Made by a program: the position numbers and the translations under genes
Assembly (NCBI GenBank): GCA_900553405.1
Contig: USDF01000047.1
Span: forward strand, 1-10,915
Length of the DNA stretch: 10,915 nt
Origin: an uncultured Clostridium sp.
Lineage (GTDB): Bacteria > Bacillota > Clostridia > TANB77 > CAG-508
Direction of reading: 5' to 3'
Part shown: positions 1 through 6,265 of the stretch, piece after piece
Layout of the letters: the number at the start of each line of letters is the position of its first letter
Numbering within the stretch: position 1 is the first letter of the stretch
Notes under the pieces: model-generated
Told to the model about the DNA's origin: nothing
Seen by the model: only the letters and a program-made list of their open reading frames with translations
The model's database searches: none

Positions 1-79
1 GCTTATCAAACATAGTCATACCAATAAAGTGTGACATATGTTTGACAAACCTACAGCGTCATTTTTAATAAATGTGTGA

Positions 80-106
80 GAAAGGTTGTAAAAGCCTTTC
101 TTTTTT
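80..106 (+). terminator. Intrinsic terminator of the upstream unit
   Basis: A 7-bp hairpin (GAAAGGT at 80-86, loop 87-93, GCCTTTC at 94-100, with one G-U closing pair) is followed directly by six T residues. It lies before recD2 and should end a transcript entering from the left. No convincing gene is visible in bases 1-79: there is only a 21-codon open tail in one frame, stopping at 66-68, which could be the end of an upstream gene. Confidence 0.75.
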
Positions 107-114
107 GATAGAAT
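86..114 (+). promoter_or_regulatory. Candidate promoter for recD2-comFC-KAP run
   Basis: TTGTAA at 86-91 (4/6 match to the -35 consensus), a 17-base spacer and TAGAAT at 109-114 (5/6 match to -10) with an upstream TG (106-107) form an extended -10 sigma-A type promoter. The -35 element lies inside the loop and stem of the preceding terminator, so terminator and promoter share DNA. The predicted start is near 121, giving a leader of about 25 bases before the TTG start of recD2. This is inferred from sequence match only. Confidence 0.4.
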
Positions 115-146
115 AAGAAAAGATTTGAAAAGAAAAGAGGACTATT

Positions 147-2156
147 TTGGAACTAACAGGAGAAGTAAAAGAAATTATTTATCAAAATGAAGTAAATAGT
201 TATACAGTAGCAGAATTTGAAACTGACGAAGAAGAAATAACAATAGTAGGGTACCTTCCATTTATAAATGTTGGAGATACCCTAAAATTAGTTGGCAAAA
301 TAGTTACTCATCAAGATTATGGAGAGCAGTTTAAAGTAGATACATTTGAAAAGACGATGCCAAAAAGTTTAAGTTCTTTAGAAAGATATTTAGCAAATGG
401 AACAATAAAAGGAGTTGGACCTGCAACTGCTAAGAAAATAGTAGATACATTTGGAGAAGAAACACTTCATGTGTTAAAGTTTGAACCAGAAAAACTTTCA
501 AATATAAAGGGAATAAACAAAGAAAAAGCAATAGCTATATCAGAAACTTTTTTAGAAAATTGGGAATTGTGGCAAATTGTAGGGTATTTAGAAAAGTTTG
601 GAATAGGGGTACAAAATGCTAAAAATGTATATAAAAAATTAGGCTCAAATGCGATAGATGAAATAGAAAAAAATCCATATATTTTAATAGATGTTGCAAA
701 CAATGTGGATTTCAAAAAAATAGATAAAATTGCAATAGAAAATGGTACAAGTTTAGATTATGCAGAAAGAATAAAATGCGGTATAAAGTATGCAATAAAT
801 ATAGCATGTACCAATGGCCATTGCAGAGTTCAAAAACAAAATTTGATTACTTTTTGTAAAGAATTATTAAATGTAACTGAAGAAGAAATAGAAGAAAATA
901 TAATAACATTGAAAGTATTAAATCAAATAGTAGAAGAAAATGATTGGCTATATTTAACAGCATTTTATACAGCAGAACAAAATATAGCAGAAAAAATACA
1001 AGTATTAATACAATCCAAAAACATTAAAAAAATAGAAAATATAAAAAAAGAACTAAAAACTATAGAAAAAAAATCAGATATAGAATTATCTGAAAAACAA
1101 AAAGAAGCGGTAGAAGCAATCAATGAAAACAATGTATGCATTATTACTGGTGGACCAGGTACAGGAAAAACAACAATTATAAAAACTGTAATAGAACTAT
1201 ATGAAAAACAAGGCAAGAAAGTTGTACTTTGTGCTCCAACAGGAAGGGCAGCAAAGCGTATGACAGAAACTACTGGAAAAGAAGCAAAAACTTTGCACAG
1301 ATTGTTAGAAATAGGAAAACAAGATGAAGAAAATAAACTAGAAACAGTAGATAGAGAATTAGCACCGCTAGATGCAGATGTTGTAATTGCAGATGAAATG
1401 TCAATGGTAGATATCTTTATTATGAATTATTTAGTAAAAGCATTGTACCAAGGAACAAAATTAGTATTAGTAGGAGACGTAGACCAGCTACCTTCAGTTG
1501 GACCGGGAAGCATACTAAAAGATATGATAAATTCTGAAAAAATAACTACAATTACATTAAATAAAATCTTTAGACAAGCTGCAAAAAGTAAAATAATACT
1601 AAATTCACACAGAGTAAACGAAGGAGAAAACTTCTTAAAAAAAGAAGATATAGAAAATGAAGAGTTAAATGAAGATTTTTTCTACATAAATGAAATAAAC
1701 CAAGAAAAGATACTACATCAAGTAATAACACTATGTAATGGTAGATTAAAGAACTACGGAGATTATGATTTTTTCAAAAACATACAAGTAATTACTCCTA
1801 CCAAAAAAGGAATGCTTGGAACAAAAGAACTAAACAAAACACTGCAAAAATATTTAAATCCATTACAAGAAGGTTTACTTGAAAAACAAATAGGGGACAC
1901 TATATATAGAGAACAAGATAGAGTAATGCAAATAAAGAACAATTATGATATCTTTTGGGAAAGAACAAATCCTGAATATGAAACAGGTTCTGGTGTGTTT
2001 AACGGAGAGTTAGGTACTATAATAAAAATAGATGATATAGAAAAGTCAGTAAAAATTAAATTTGATGATGAAAAAGAAGCATGGTATAGTTATCAAGATT
2101 TGGACCAAATAGAGCACTCATATGCAATAACGATTCACAAAGCACAACGGAAGTGA
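147..2156 (+). CDS. recD2: RecD2-type ATP-dependent DNA helicase, frameshifted near the 3' end
   Basis: Superfamily 1B helicase of the RecD2/YrrC family, a 5'-3' DNA helicase linked to repair and recombination independently of RecBC. Domains in order: N-terminal OB-like region (1-70), helix-hairpin-helix segments (about 85-130, IKGVGPATAKKI and NIKGINKEKA), then two RecA-like domains. Walker A GGPGTGKTT is at 335-343, Walker B ADE near 415-417, motif III VGDVDQLPS near 442-450, followed by the FRQ motif. Start: TTG at 147, chosen because AAGAGG (135-140) lies six bases upstream and the N-terminus aligns with the family. The reading frame derails at codon 668: the family motif HKAQGSEF becomes HKAQRK-stop because of an extra C at 2148. 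The real C-terminus continues in the next frame to 2355. The joined protein would be about 735 residues, normal for RecD2. As read, it lacks helicase motif VI and is probably inactive, unless the extra base is a sequencing or assembly error. Confidence 0.93.
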   Translation: MELTGEVKEIIYQNEVNSYTVAEFETDEEEITIVGYLPFINVGDTLKLVGKIVTHQDYGEQFKVDTFEKTMPKSLSSLERYLANGTIKGVGPATAKKIVDTFGEETLHVLKFEPEKLSNIKGINKEKAIAISETFLENWELWQIVGYLEKFGIGVQNAKNVYKKLGSNAIDEIEKNPYILIDVANNVDFKKIDKIAIENGTSLDYAERIKCGIKYAINIACTNGHCRVQKQNLITFCKELLNVTEEEIEENIITLKVLNQIVEENDWLYLTAFYTAEQNIAEKIQVLIQSKNIKKIENIKKELKTIEKKSDIELSEKQKEAVEAINENNVCIITGGPGTGKTTIIKTVIELYEKQGKKVVLCAPTGRAAKRMTETTGKEAKTLHRLLEIGKQDEENKLETVDRELAPLDADVVIADEMSMVDIFIMNYLVKALYQGTKLVLVGDVDQLPSVGPGSILKDMINSEKITTITLNKIFRQAAKSKIILNSHRVNEGENFLKKEDIENEELNEDFFYINEINQEKILHQVITLCNGRLKNYGDYDFFKNIQVITPTKKGMLGTKELNKTLQKYLNPLQEGLLEKQIGDTIYREQDRVMQIKNNYDIFWERTNPEYETGSGVFNGELGTIIKIDDIEKSVKIKFDDEKEAWYSYQDLDQIEHSYAITIHKAQRK

Positions 2157-2355
2157 GTTTGATGTTGTAATAATGATAGTTCCACAATCATCACCAATGC
2201 TGCTTACAAGAAACTTACTATATACAGGAATGACAAGAGCTAAAAAAATGCTAATAGTAATAGGAAATAGCAATATCATAGACTTTATGATAAAAAATGC
2301 AGACATAAAAAAGAGGAACACAGGTTTAGAAGAAAAATTAAGAAATATATTATAA
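2149..2355 (+). pseudogene. recD2: Detached C-terminal part of recD2
   Basis: This stretch continues RecD2 in the frame reached if C2148 is skipped. It reads GSEFDVVIM at once, then LLYTGMTRAKK, the conserved helicase motif VI whose arginine takes part in ATP hydrolysis, and ends with a TAA at 2353-2355. It has no start codon with a ribosome binding site of its own. An ATG at 2173 exists, but it would leave a fragment starting mid-domain. It is therefore best read as the 3' end of the same gene (147-2147 joined to 2149-2355), not as a separate gene. Confidence 0.9.
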
Positions 2356-2388
2356 ATATAAAATAGGGGCTTAAAAGGAAGGAAAAAA

Positions 2389-3069
2389 ATGAAAATTTTA
2401 ATAAAAGCTTCTATTTTTTTATTGAAAAGACTAGAAAGACTAGTATTTCCACCATGTTGTTTAATATGTGGAAAACTATTAAGTGAAATATGTTGCAAGG
2501 ATTGTGAAAAACGTATATATGATAAGTTAAATTTAAAAATAGAAAGTAAAAGCAAAAAAGACTATTATTTTGAAAAACATATGTATTTATTTACCTACAA
2601 AGATGAAATAAGAAACTTGATATTAGACTATAAATTTAACGATAAATCATATCTTTACAAATTATTTTCAAAAATTATTATAAAAAATAAAAAAATATGT
2701 GGAATTTTGAAAAAGTATGATATAATAATTCCAGTTCCAATACATAAAAAAAGAAAACAAAAAAGAGGATACAACCAAAGTGAACTAATAACAAGGCAAA
2801 TAAGCAACAAAATACCAAGTTTAGTACACGAAAATAAGGCAATTCAAAAAATAAGACACAATATAGAACAAAGTTCTTTAAGTAAAGAACAACGAAAACA
2901 AAATGTAAAAAATGTATATAAAATTATAAATAAAGAAAAAATAGAAAATAAAAATATAGTGTTATTTGACGATATATACACAACAGGTAACACTGTAAAT
3001 GAAATATCAAAAATATTAAAACAAAATGGAGCAAATAAAATTTTAGTTTTAACAATAGCAAAAGATTAA
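2389..3069 (+). CDS. comFC: ComF family protein (ComFC-like, phosphoribosyltransferase fold)
   Basis: A 226-residue protein of the ComF/GntX family, needed in naturally competent bacteria for handling incoming single-stranded DNA; the biochemical reaction of the family is not settled. It has an N-terminal zinc-ribbon-like cysteine set (CxxC at 24-27 and CxxC at 36-39), the conserved segment IIPVPIHKKRKQKRGYNQSE in the middle, and a C-terminal PRPP-binding type loop LFDDIYTTGNTV near 189-200. Length matches the usual 220-240. The ATG is preceded by AAGGAAGG with good spacing. The gene starts 33 bases after the recD2 end with no terminator or promoter between, so it is probably cotranscribed. 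A ComFC homologue alone does not show that the organism is competent, since comF genes are widespread in Firmicutes. Confidence 0.92.
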   Translation: MKILIKASIFLLKRLERLVFPPCCLICGKLLSEICCKDCEKRIYDKLNLKIESKSKKDYYFEKHMYLFTYKDEIRNLILDYKFNDKSYLYKLFSKIIIKNKKICGILKKYDIIIPVPIHKKRKQKRGYNQSELITRQISNKIPSLVHENKAIQKIRHNIEQSSLSKEQRKQNVKNVYKIINKEKIENKNIVLFDDIYTTGNTVNEISKILKQNGANKILVLTIAKD

Positions 3070-3084
3070 AGAAGGTGGAGTAAA

Positions 3085-5052
3085 ATGGAAGATTTAGTTG
3101 AAAGCATATTAGATTATATTAGAGCAGATTATACAGATTATGCGGTTATGATTAATGGAGAGTGGGGAAGCGGAAAAACTTACTTTTGGAATAATAAAAT
3201 ACGTAATAAAATAGAGTCTATGCAATTAAATGGAAAAAGATATAAAACAATATACATGTCTTTATATGGAATATCTAACTTAGAAGAAATAAGTAAAAAG
3301 ATATTTATTGAAACTACACAATTAATGGATAAAAATCTAAAAAAATATATGGATTCGAAAGGTCAAGTAAACATTCCAGAATATGCAAAAACTGGACTAG
3401 ATATGGCAAATCTTTTTGGAGTTACACAAAATGGAGATAAACTAGACTATTCAGACTTTTTTGCAACAGATGATAAAGTATTATGCTTTGACGACTTAGA
3501 GAGAGCCAATGTAGATGTTATAGATATATTGGGGTATATTAACAATTTCGTAGAACATGACCATATAAAAACAATAATTATTTGTAATGAAAAAGAATTA
3601 TCTACAAAACTAAAAAGTAGCAACCTAGAGATGAAAACATTTATTGCTACATACCTTCTAGACAAAGAGGGAGATTTAGTAAAGAAAACAGATAAACCAA
3701 TGGTAGAAAGAATTCAAGATACAATAGAATATGTTTTCGACAAAGCAAATGATTATGAAAGAATTAAAGAAAAATTAATAGGTGAAACTTTTGAATATGC
3801 ACCAGAATTTAACTACATTATAAATGGTATATTAATGAGATATGAAAAATATCCAGAACTAATTAGATTTTTAAGAGAAAACACAAACCTTATAATTTCA
3901 ACATTTAATAAAAGTGGAACTAGAAATTTAAGAATTTTAAAACATGCATTAAATGATTTCAAAAAAATATTTGATATGGTAAATAAATCTTATCCAAATA
4001 CAAACCATAGAGTAATGCAAACAATGCTTATATTTACAATAGCTATTTCATTTGAAATAAAAGCTGGTAAAGTAACAAAAGATAAATTTATAAACATTAA
4101 CAGCAATGAAGAATATAAGGCAATACTTGTTTCATCAAGAGTATTTATGGACAATAGACAATTCTATATAAAAGAATTTGATAACAATTATTATTATAAC
4201 TTTAAAGCTGAATATCGTTTCTTCAAATTCATTGAAATATACATTCGTACACGTATATTTGATATGAGAGTATTTAAGGATAATATGGAAGTAATTATAA
4301 ATACAATAGATACAGATAAACTTCCAGCATATAAAAGATTACTTACAGAAGAATATTGGAAAATAGCAGATGACCAGTTTAATGGTATAATAGAAGAAAT
4401 TATAGAAGATGTAAAAAATGGTAAAATAAAACCAATAGAAATAGTAAAAATATTTGCATATTTTAGCTATTTTATAAAAAGAAATTTAATAGATTATGAT
4501 ATAAAATCAATTAAAACTACATTCTTAAATGGCATAAACATTTCATCACTTACAGCAGAATATTGTGATAATGTAGAAGAAGAACTAGATCAAATTTCTG
4601 TTGAAGAAGTTGGAACAGATATGGAAGAAGTAGTAAAATACTTTAACGAGGTAAACGAAAAATTAAAAGATAAAATGTATGCTGAAAAAGCAGAAGAAAT
4701 ATTCAAAAATATACCTATGAAAATGGAAGTATTTTATGATAAATTTGCTAAAGAATGTATGGATGTTCCAATTTTTAAATATTATGATGTATTCCAAATG
4801 TTCCAAAGAATTTCATGTGCAAGCAACGAAGATATAGTAACAATAAAAGAAATGCTTACAGATAGAGCAAAAAAACATACTAAAGAAATAGAACCAGAAA
4901 TTAAGAATATTAAGAAATTAAAACAAATTGTAGATGAATATATCGAAGGAAAAGAACCAACAATAAAAATTGTTATGTTAGAAGAATTTTCTAAAGAATT
5001 AGAAAACATAATAGATTTATACAAACCAAATTTTCTAAGTAAAAAAGATTAA
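3085..5052 (+). CDS. KAP-like P-loop NTPase, function unknown
   Basis: A 655-residue ATPase. Seen directly: Walker A GEWGSGKT at 25-32, very close to the N-terminus; a hydrophobic strand followed by DDLER at 136-140 (Walker B); then a strand with TIIICNEKEL that fits a sensor-1 position. The GEWGSGKT plus DDLER pairing is typical of KAP-type P-loop proteins (STAND-related), several of which occur in phage-defence or membrane-associated systems. Many KAP proteins carry transmembrane helices between Walker A and B; here the 105-residue gap shows none, so it looks soluble. The remaining 500 residues are mostly charged helices with no domain I recognise. Start ATG follows AAGGTGGAG by six bases, 15 bases after comFC, so it appears to be the third gene of the recD2-comFC run. 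A strong terminator follows it. Function is not known; a defence or DNA-uptake role is inference only. Confidence 0.82.
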   Translation: MEDLVESILDYIRADYTDYAVMINGEWGSGKTYFWNNKIRNKIESMQLNGKRYKTIYMSLYGISNLEEISKKIFIETTQLMDKNLKKYMDSKGQVNIPEYAKTGLDMANLFGVTQNGDKLDYSDFFATDDKVLCFDDLERANVDVIDILGYINNFVEHDHIKTIIICNEKELSTKLKSSNLEMKTFIATYLLDKEGDLVKKTDKPMVERIQDTIEYVFDKANDYERIKEKLIGETFEYAPEFNYIINGILMRYEKYPELIRFLRENTNLIISTFNKSGTRNLRILKHALNDFKKIFDMVNKSYPNTNHRVMQTMLIFTIAISFEIKAGKVTKDKFININSNEEYKAILVSSRVFMDNRQFYIKEFDNNYYYNFKAEYRFFKFIEIYIRTRIFDMRVFKDNMEVIINTIDTDKLPAYKRLLTEEYWKIADDQFNGIIEEIIEDVKNGKIKPIEIVKIFAYFSYFIKRNLIDYDIKSIKTTFLNGINISSLTAEYCDNVEEELDQISVEEVGTDMEEVVKYFNEVNEKLKDKMYAEKAEEIFKNIPMKMEVFYDKFAKECMDVPIFKYYDVFQMFQRISCASNEDIVTIKEMLTDRAKKHTKEIEPEIKNIKKLKQIVDEYIEGKEPTIKIVMLEEFSKELENIIDLYKPNFLSKKD

Positions 5053-5092
5053 AAACAAGATTTCTTAGATTGAGCAAAAAATAAATTAATAA

Positions 5093-5132
5093 AAAACACT
5101 AAATTATAAATAAAGATAATTTGGTGTTTTTT
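5093..5132 (+). terminator. Strong intrinsic terminator after the KAP-like gene
   Basis: A 15-bp stem (5093-5107 with 5116-5130, one internal T-G pair) closes an 8-base loop and ends in a run of six T residues (5127-5132). The A-rich 5' side makes it potentially active on both strands. It separates the recD2-comFC-KAP run from spoVT. Confidence 0.88.
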
Positions 5133-5149
5133 CGTATAATTTTTCCTTT

Positions 5150-5178
5150 TTTAGAAACAATAACATTATAAATATAAA
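5150..5178 (+). promoter_or_regulatory. Weak candidate promoter for spoVT
   Basis: TTTAGA at 5150-5155, 17 bases, TATAAA at 5173-5178 gives a sigma-A-like pair (4/6 and 5/6). The same stretch holds CATTATA at 5164-5170, which resembles the -10 of sporulation sigma-F/G promoters, but no matching -35 is found at the right distance. In Bacillus spoVT is transcribed by sigma-G; which factor acts here cannot be decided from sequence. Confidence 0.3.
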
Positions 5179-5206
5179 ATGTTAAGAAAAATAAAGGAGG
5201 AAGAAT

Positions 5207-5761
5207 ATGAAAGCAACAGGTGTTGTAAGAAGAATAGATGACCTGGGAAGAATAGTTATTCCAAAAGAAATAAGAAAGACATTAAGAATAAAAGAAGGAG
5301 ATCCGTTAGAAATATTTACAGACAGAGAAGGTCAAGTAATACTAAAAAAATACTCACCAATAGGAGAACTTTCAGAATTTGCAACAGAATATGCTGAAAC
5401 TTTAGCGAAAACAACAGGACATATTGCATGCATAACAGATAAGGATACAGTAATTGCGATATCAGGTGGTTCAAAAAAAGAATTTTTAGAGCAAGGAATA
5501 AGCAAAGACTTAGAAAGAATTATAGATGACAAAGAGATTTATACGAGTAAAGAAAATAATGATAAATCAATACCTATAACACAAACAGATAGCATGGAAA
5601 GAATAAGAAATGCGCAAGTAATTTATCCAATAATATCAGATGGAGATTCTATAGGAAGTGTTATACTAATTTCAAAAGATAGTAATACAAAAATGACAGA
5701 AATAGAAAAGAAAGTTGCACAATCAGCAGCAAGTTTTTTAGGGACACAAATGGAAGTTTAA
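5207..5761 (+). CDS. spoVT: Stage V sporulation protein T (AbrB-type regulator)
   Basis: A 184-residue transcription regulator that in Bacillus and Clostridium tunes forespore-specific (sigma-G) genes. Residues 1-50 form the AbrB swapped-hairpin DNA-binding domain (MKATGVVRRIDDLGRIVIPK, then RKTLRIKEGDPLEIF). This is almost identical to the Bacillus subtilis protein as I remember it. The rest (about 55-180) is a GAF-like domain with SGGSKKEFL and a final ASFLGTQME segment shared with SpoVT. Length fits the family (about 178). Start ATG is preceded by AAAGGAGG at optimal spacing. It follows a strong terminator, so it has its own promoter. It is the best marker in the window that the organism forms endospores. 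Confidence 0.96.
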   Translation: MKATGVVRRIDDLGRIVIPKEIRKTLRIKEGDPLEIFTDREGQVILKKYSPIGELSEFATEYAETLAKTTGHIACITDKDTVIAISGGSKKEFLEQGISKDLERIIDDKEIYTSKENNDKSIPITQTDSMERIRNAQVIYPIISDGDSIGSVILISKDSNTKMTEIEKKVAQSAASFLGTQMEV

Positions 5762-5770
5762 TAATATAAA

Positions 5771-5810
5771 ATTACAAAAATATTACAAATATAACAATTA
5801 GATTACAAAT
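5771..5810 (+). repeat. Three phased ATTACAAA direct repeats
   Basis: ATTACAAA occurs at 5771, 5782 and 5802, i.e. spaced 11 and 20 bases, close to one and two helical turns. The last copy ends about 12 bases before the -35 box of the following gene. The arrangement resembles a multi-site activator or repressor operator, but AT-rich DNA can produce such words by chance. Confidence 0.45.
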
Positions 5811-5821
5811 TTAAAAATCTA

Positions 5822-5850
5822 TTGATTTTCCCTTTAAAATATAGTATAAA
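5822..5850 (+). promoter_or_regulatory. Sigma-A-like promoter of the 90-residue gene
   Basis: TTGATT at 5822-5827, a 17-base spacer and TATAAA at 5845-5850. The predicted start near 5857 leaves a leader of about 40 bases with a full AAAGGAGG before the ATG at 5897. No terminator is visible after spoVT, so read-through from spoVT could also supply this gene. Confidence 0.5.
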
Positions 5851-5896
5851 AATAATGATGATAACTATGAAAAAATACAAAGGAGGAAATATAGAT

Positions 5897-6169
5897 ATGG
5901 ACGAAAATAAAGTAAATAGTGCAGAACCAATGACAAAAGAAGGAGCAGCATTACCAAGAAAAGTTGATGCTTGGACAAAAATTAAAAATGTTTTATTTTA
6001 TGAAATCAAAGTAGAATTAACACCAAAGCAAGAAAAAGTATTTAAAGAAGTTCATGATTTCTGGCATCAAGAAATCACTGGTCAAGATGTTAAAAATGTG
6101 TTATTACATGAAATAACATGGCAAAGTACAAAAGATTTCTGGCTTCAAAAAATAGAAATAACATTATAA
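5897..6169 (+). CDS. Unrecognised 90-residue protein with a duplicated module
   Basis: I do not recognise the family. I chose the ATG at 5897 over the upstream TTG at 5822 because AAAGGAGG lies just before it, and the 25 extra codons would overlap the likely promoter. The protein has a polar head (1-25) and then two related units: IKNVLFYEI (29-37) with HDFWHQEI (53-60), and VKNVLLHEI (65-73) with KDFWLQKI (79-86). The second unit lacks about ten residues in its middle. The duplication also shows at DNA level (5982-6006 against 6090-6114, three differences in 25; 6056-6075 against 6134-6153, two differences in 20), so it is fairly recent or under tight constraint. There is no signal peptide or membrane segment. 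Neighbours are spoVT and, after a terminator, an orphan gene. A sporulation link is only suggested by position. Confidence 0.75.
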   Translation: MDENKVNSAEPMTKEGAALPRKVDAWTKIKNVLFYEIKVELTPKQEKVFKEVHDFWHQEITGQDVKNVLLHEITWQSTKDFWLQKIEITL

Positions 6170-6180
6170 TGTAAAACATA

Positions 6181-6212
6181 AAAAAAGGGGATTTTTATCT
6201 TCCTTTTTTTTT
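6181..6212 (+). terminator. Intrinsic terminator after the 90-residue gene
   Basis: A 10-bp stem (6181-6190 with 6200-6209, including two G-U pairs) with a 9-base loop, where the 3' arm runs into nine T residues. It lies 11 bases after the stop codon and separates this gene from the next unit. Confidence 0.75.
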
Positions 6213-6219
6213 ATTGTTA

Positions 6220-6228
6220 TGATATACT
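6220..6228 (+). promoter_or_regulatory. Extended -10 promoter for the orphan-deoB pair
   Basis: TGATATACT (TG, one base, then TATACT) is a good extended -10 element. The -35 position falls in the T-rich terminator arm and matches poorly, as is common for extended -10 promoters. The predicted start near 6235 gives a leader of about 30 bases before the GTG at 6266. Confidence 0.4.
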
Positions 6229-6265
6229 TCAAAAAGAAAAAACAAAATAAAGGAGCAAAAAGCAG

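Noticed and set aside
3..68. Open tail of 21 codons ending in TAA before the first terminator
   Set aside because: It could be the end of an upstream gene, but it is too short and matches no family I recognise.
2145..2156. Programmed +1 frameshift as an explanation for the recD2 break
   Set aside because: There is no slippery run, the slip CAA to AAC would break pairing, and no stimulatory stem or internal Shine-Dalgarno sequence is evident. A mutation or assembly error is simpler.
2118..2555. 145-codon open frame on the minus strand across the recD2-comFC junction
   Set aside because: It lies antisense to two well-supported genes, has low-complexity Phe/Ile/Ser composition and no ribosome binding site; it is a by-product of A-rich coding sequence.
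5134..5170. Sigma-G promoter for spoVT (GTATA at 5134 with CATTATA at 5164)
   Set aside because: The 25-base spacing is too long for a sigma-F/G promoter; only the -10-like half is reasonable.
5822..5896. Upstream TTG start giving a 115-residue form of the small protein
   Set aside because: The extra 25 codons overlap the likely promoter and lack a ribosome binding site, whereas AAAGGAGG stands before the ATG at 5897.
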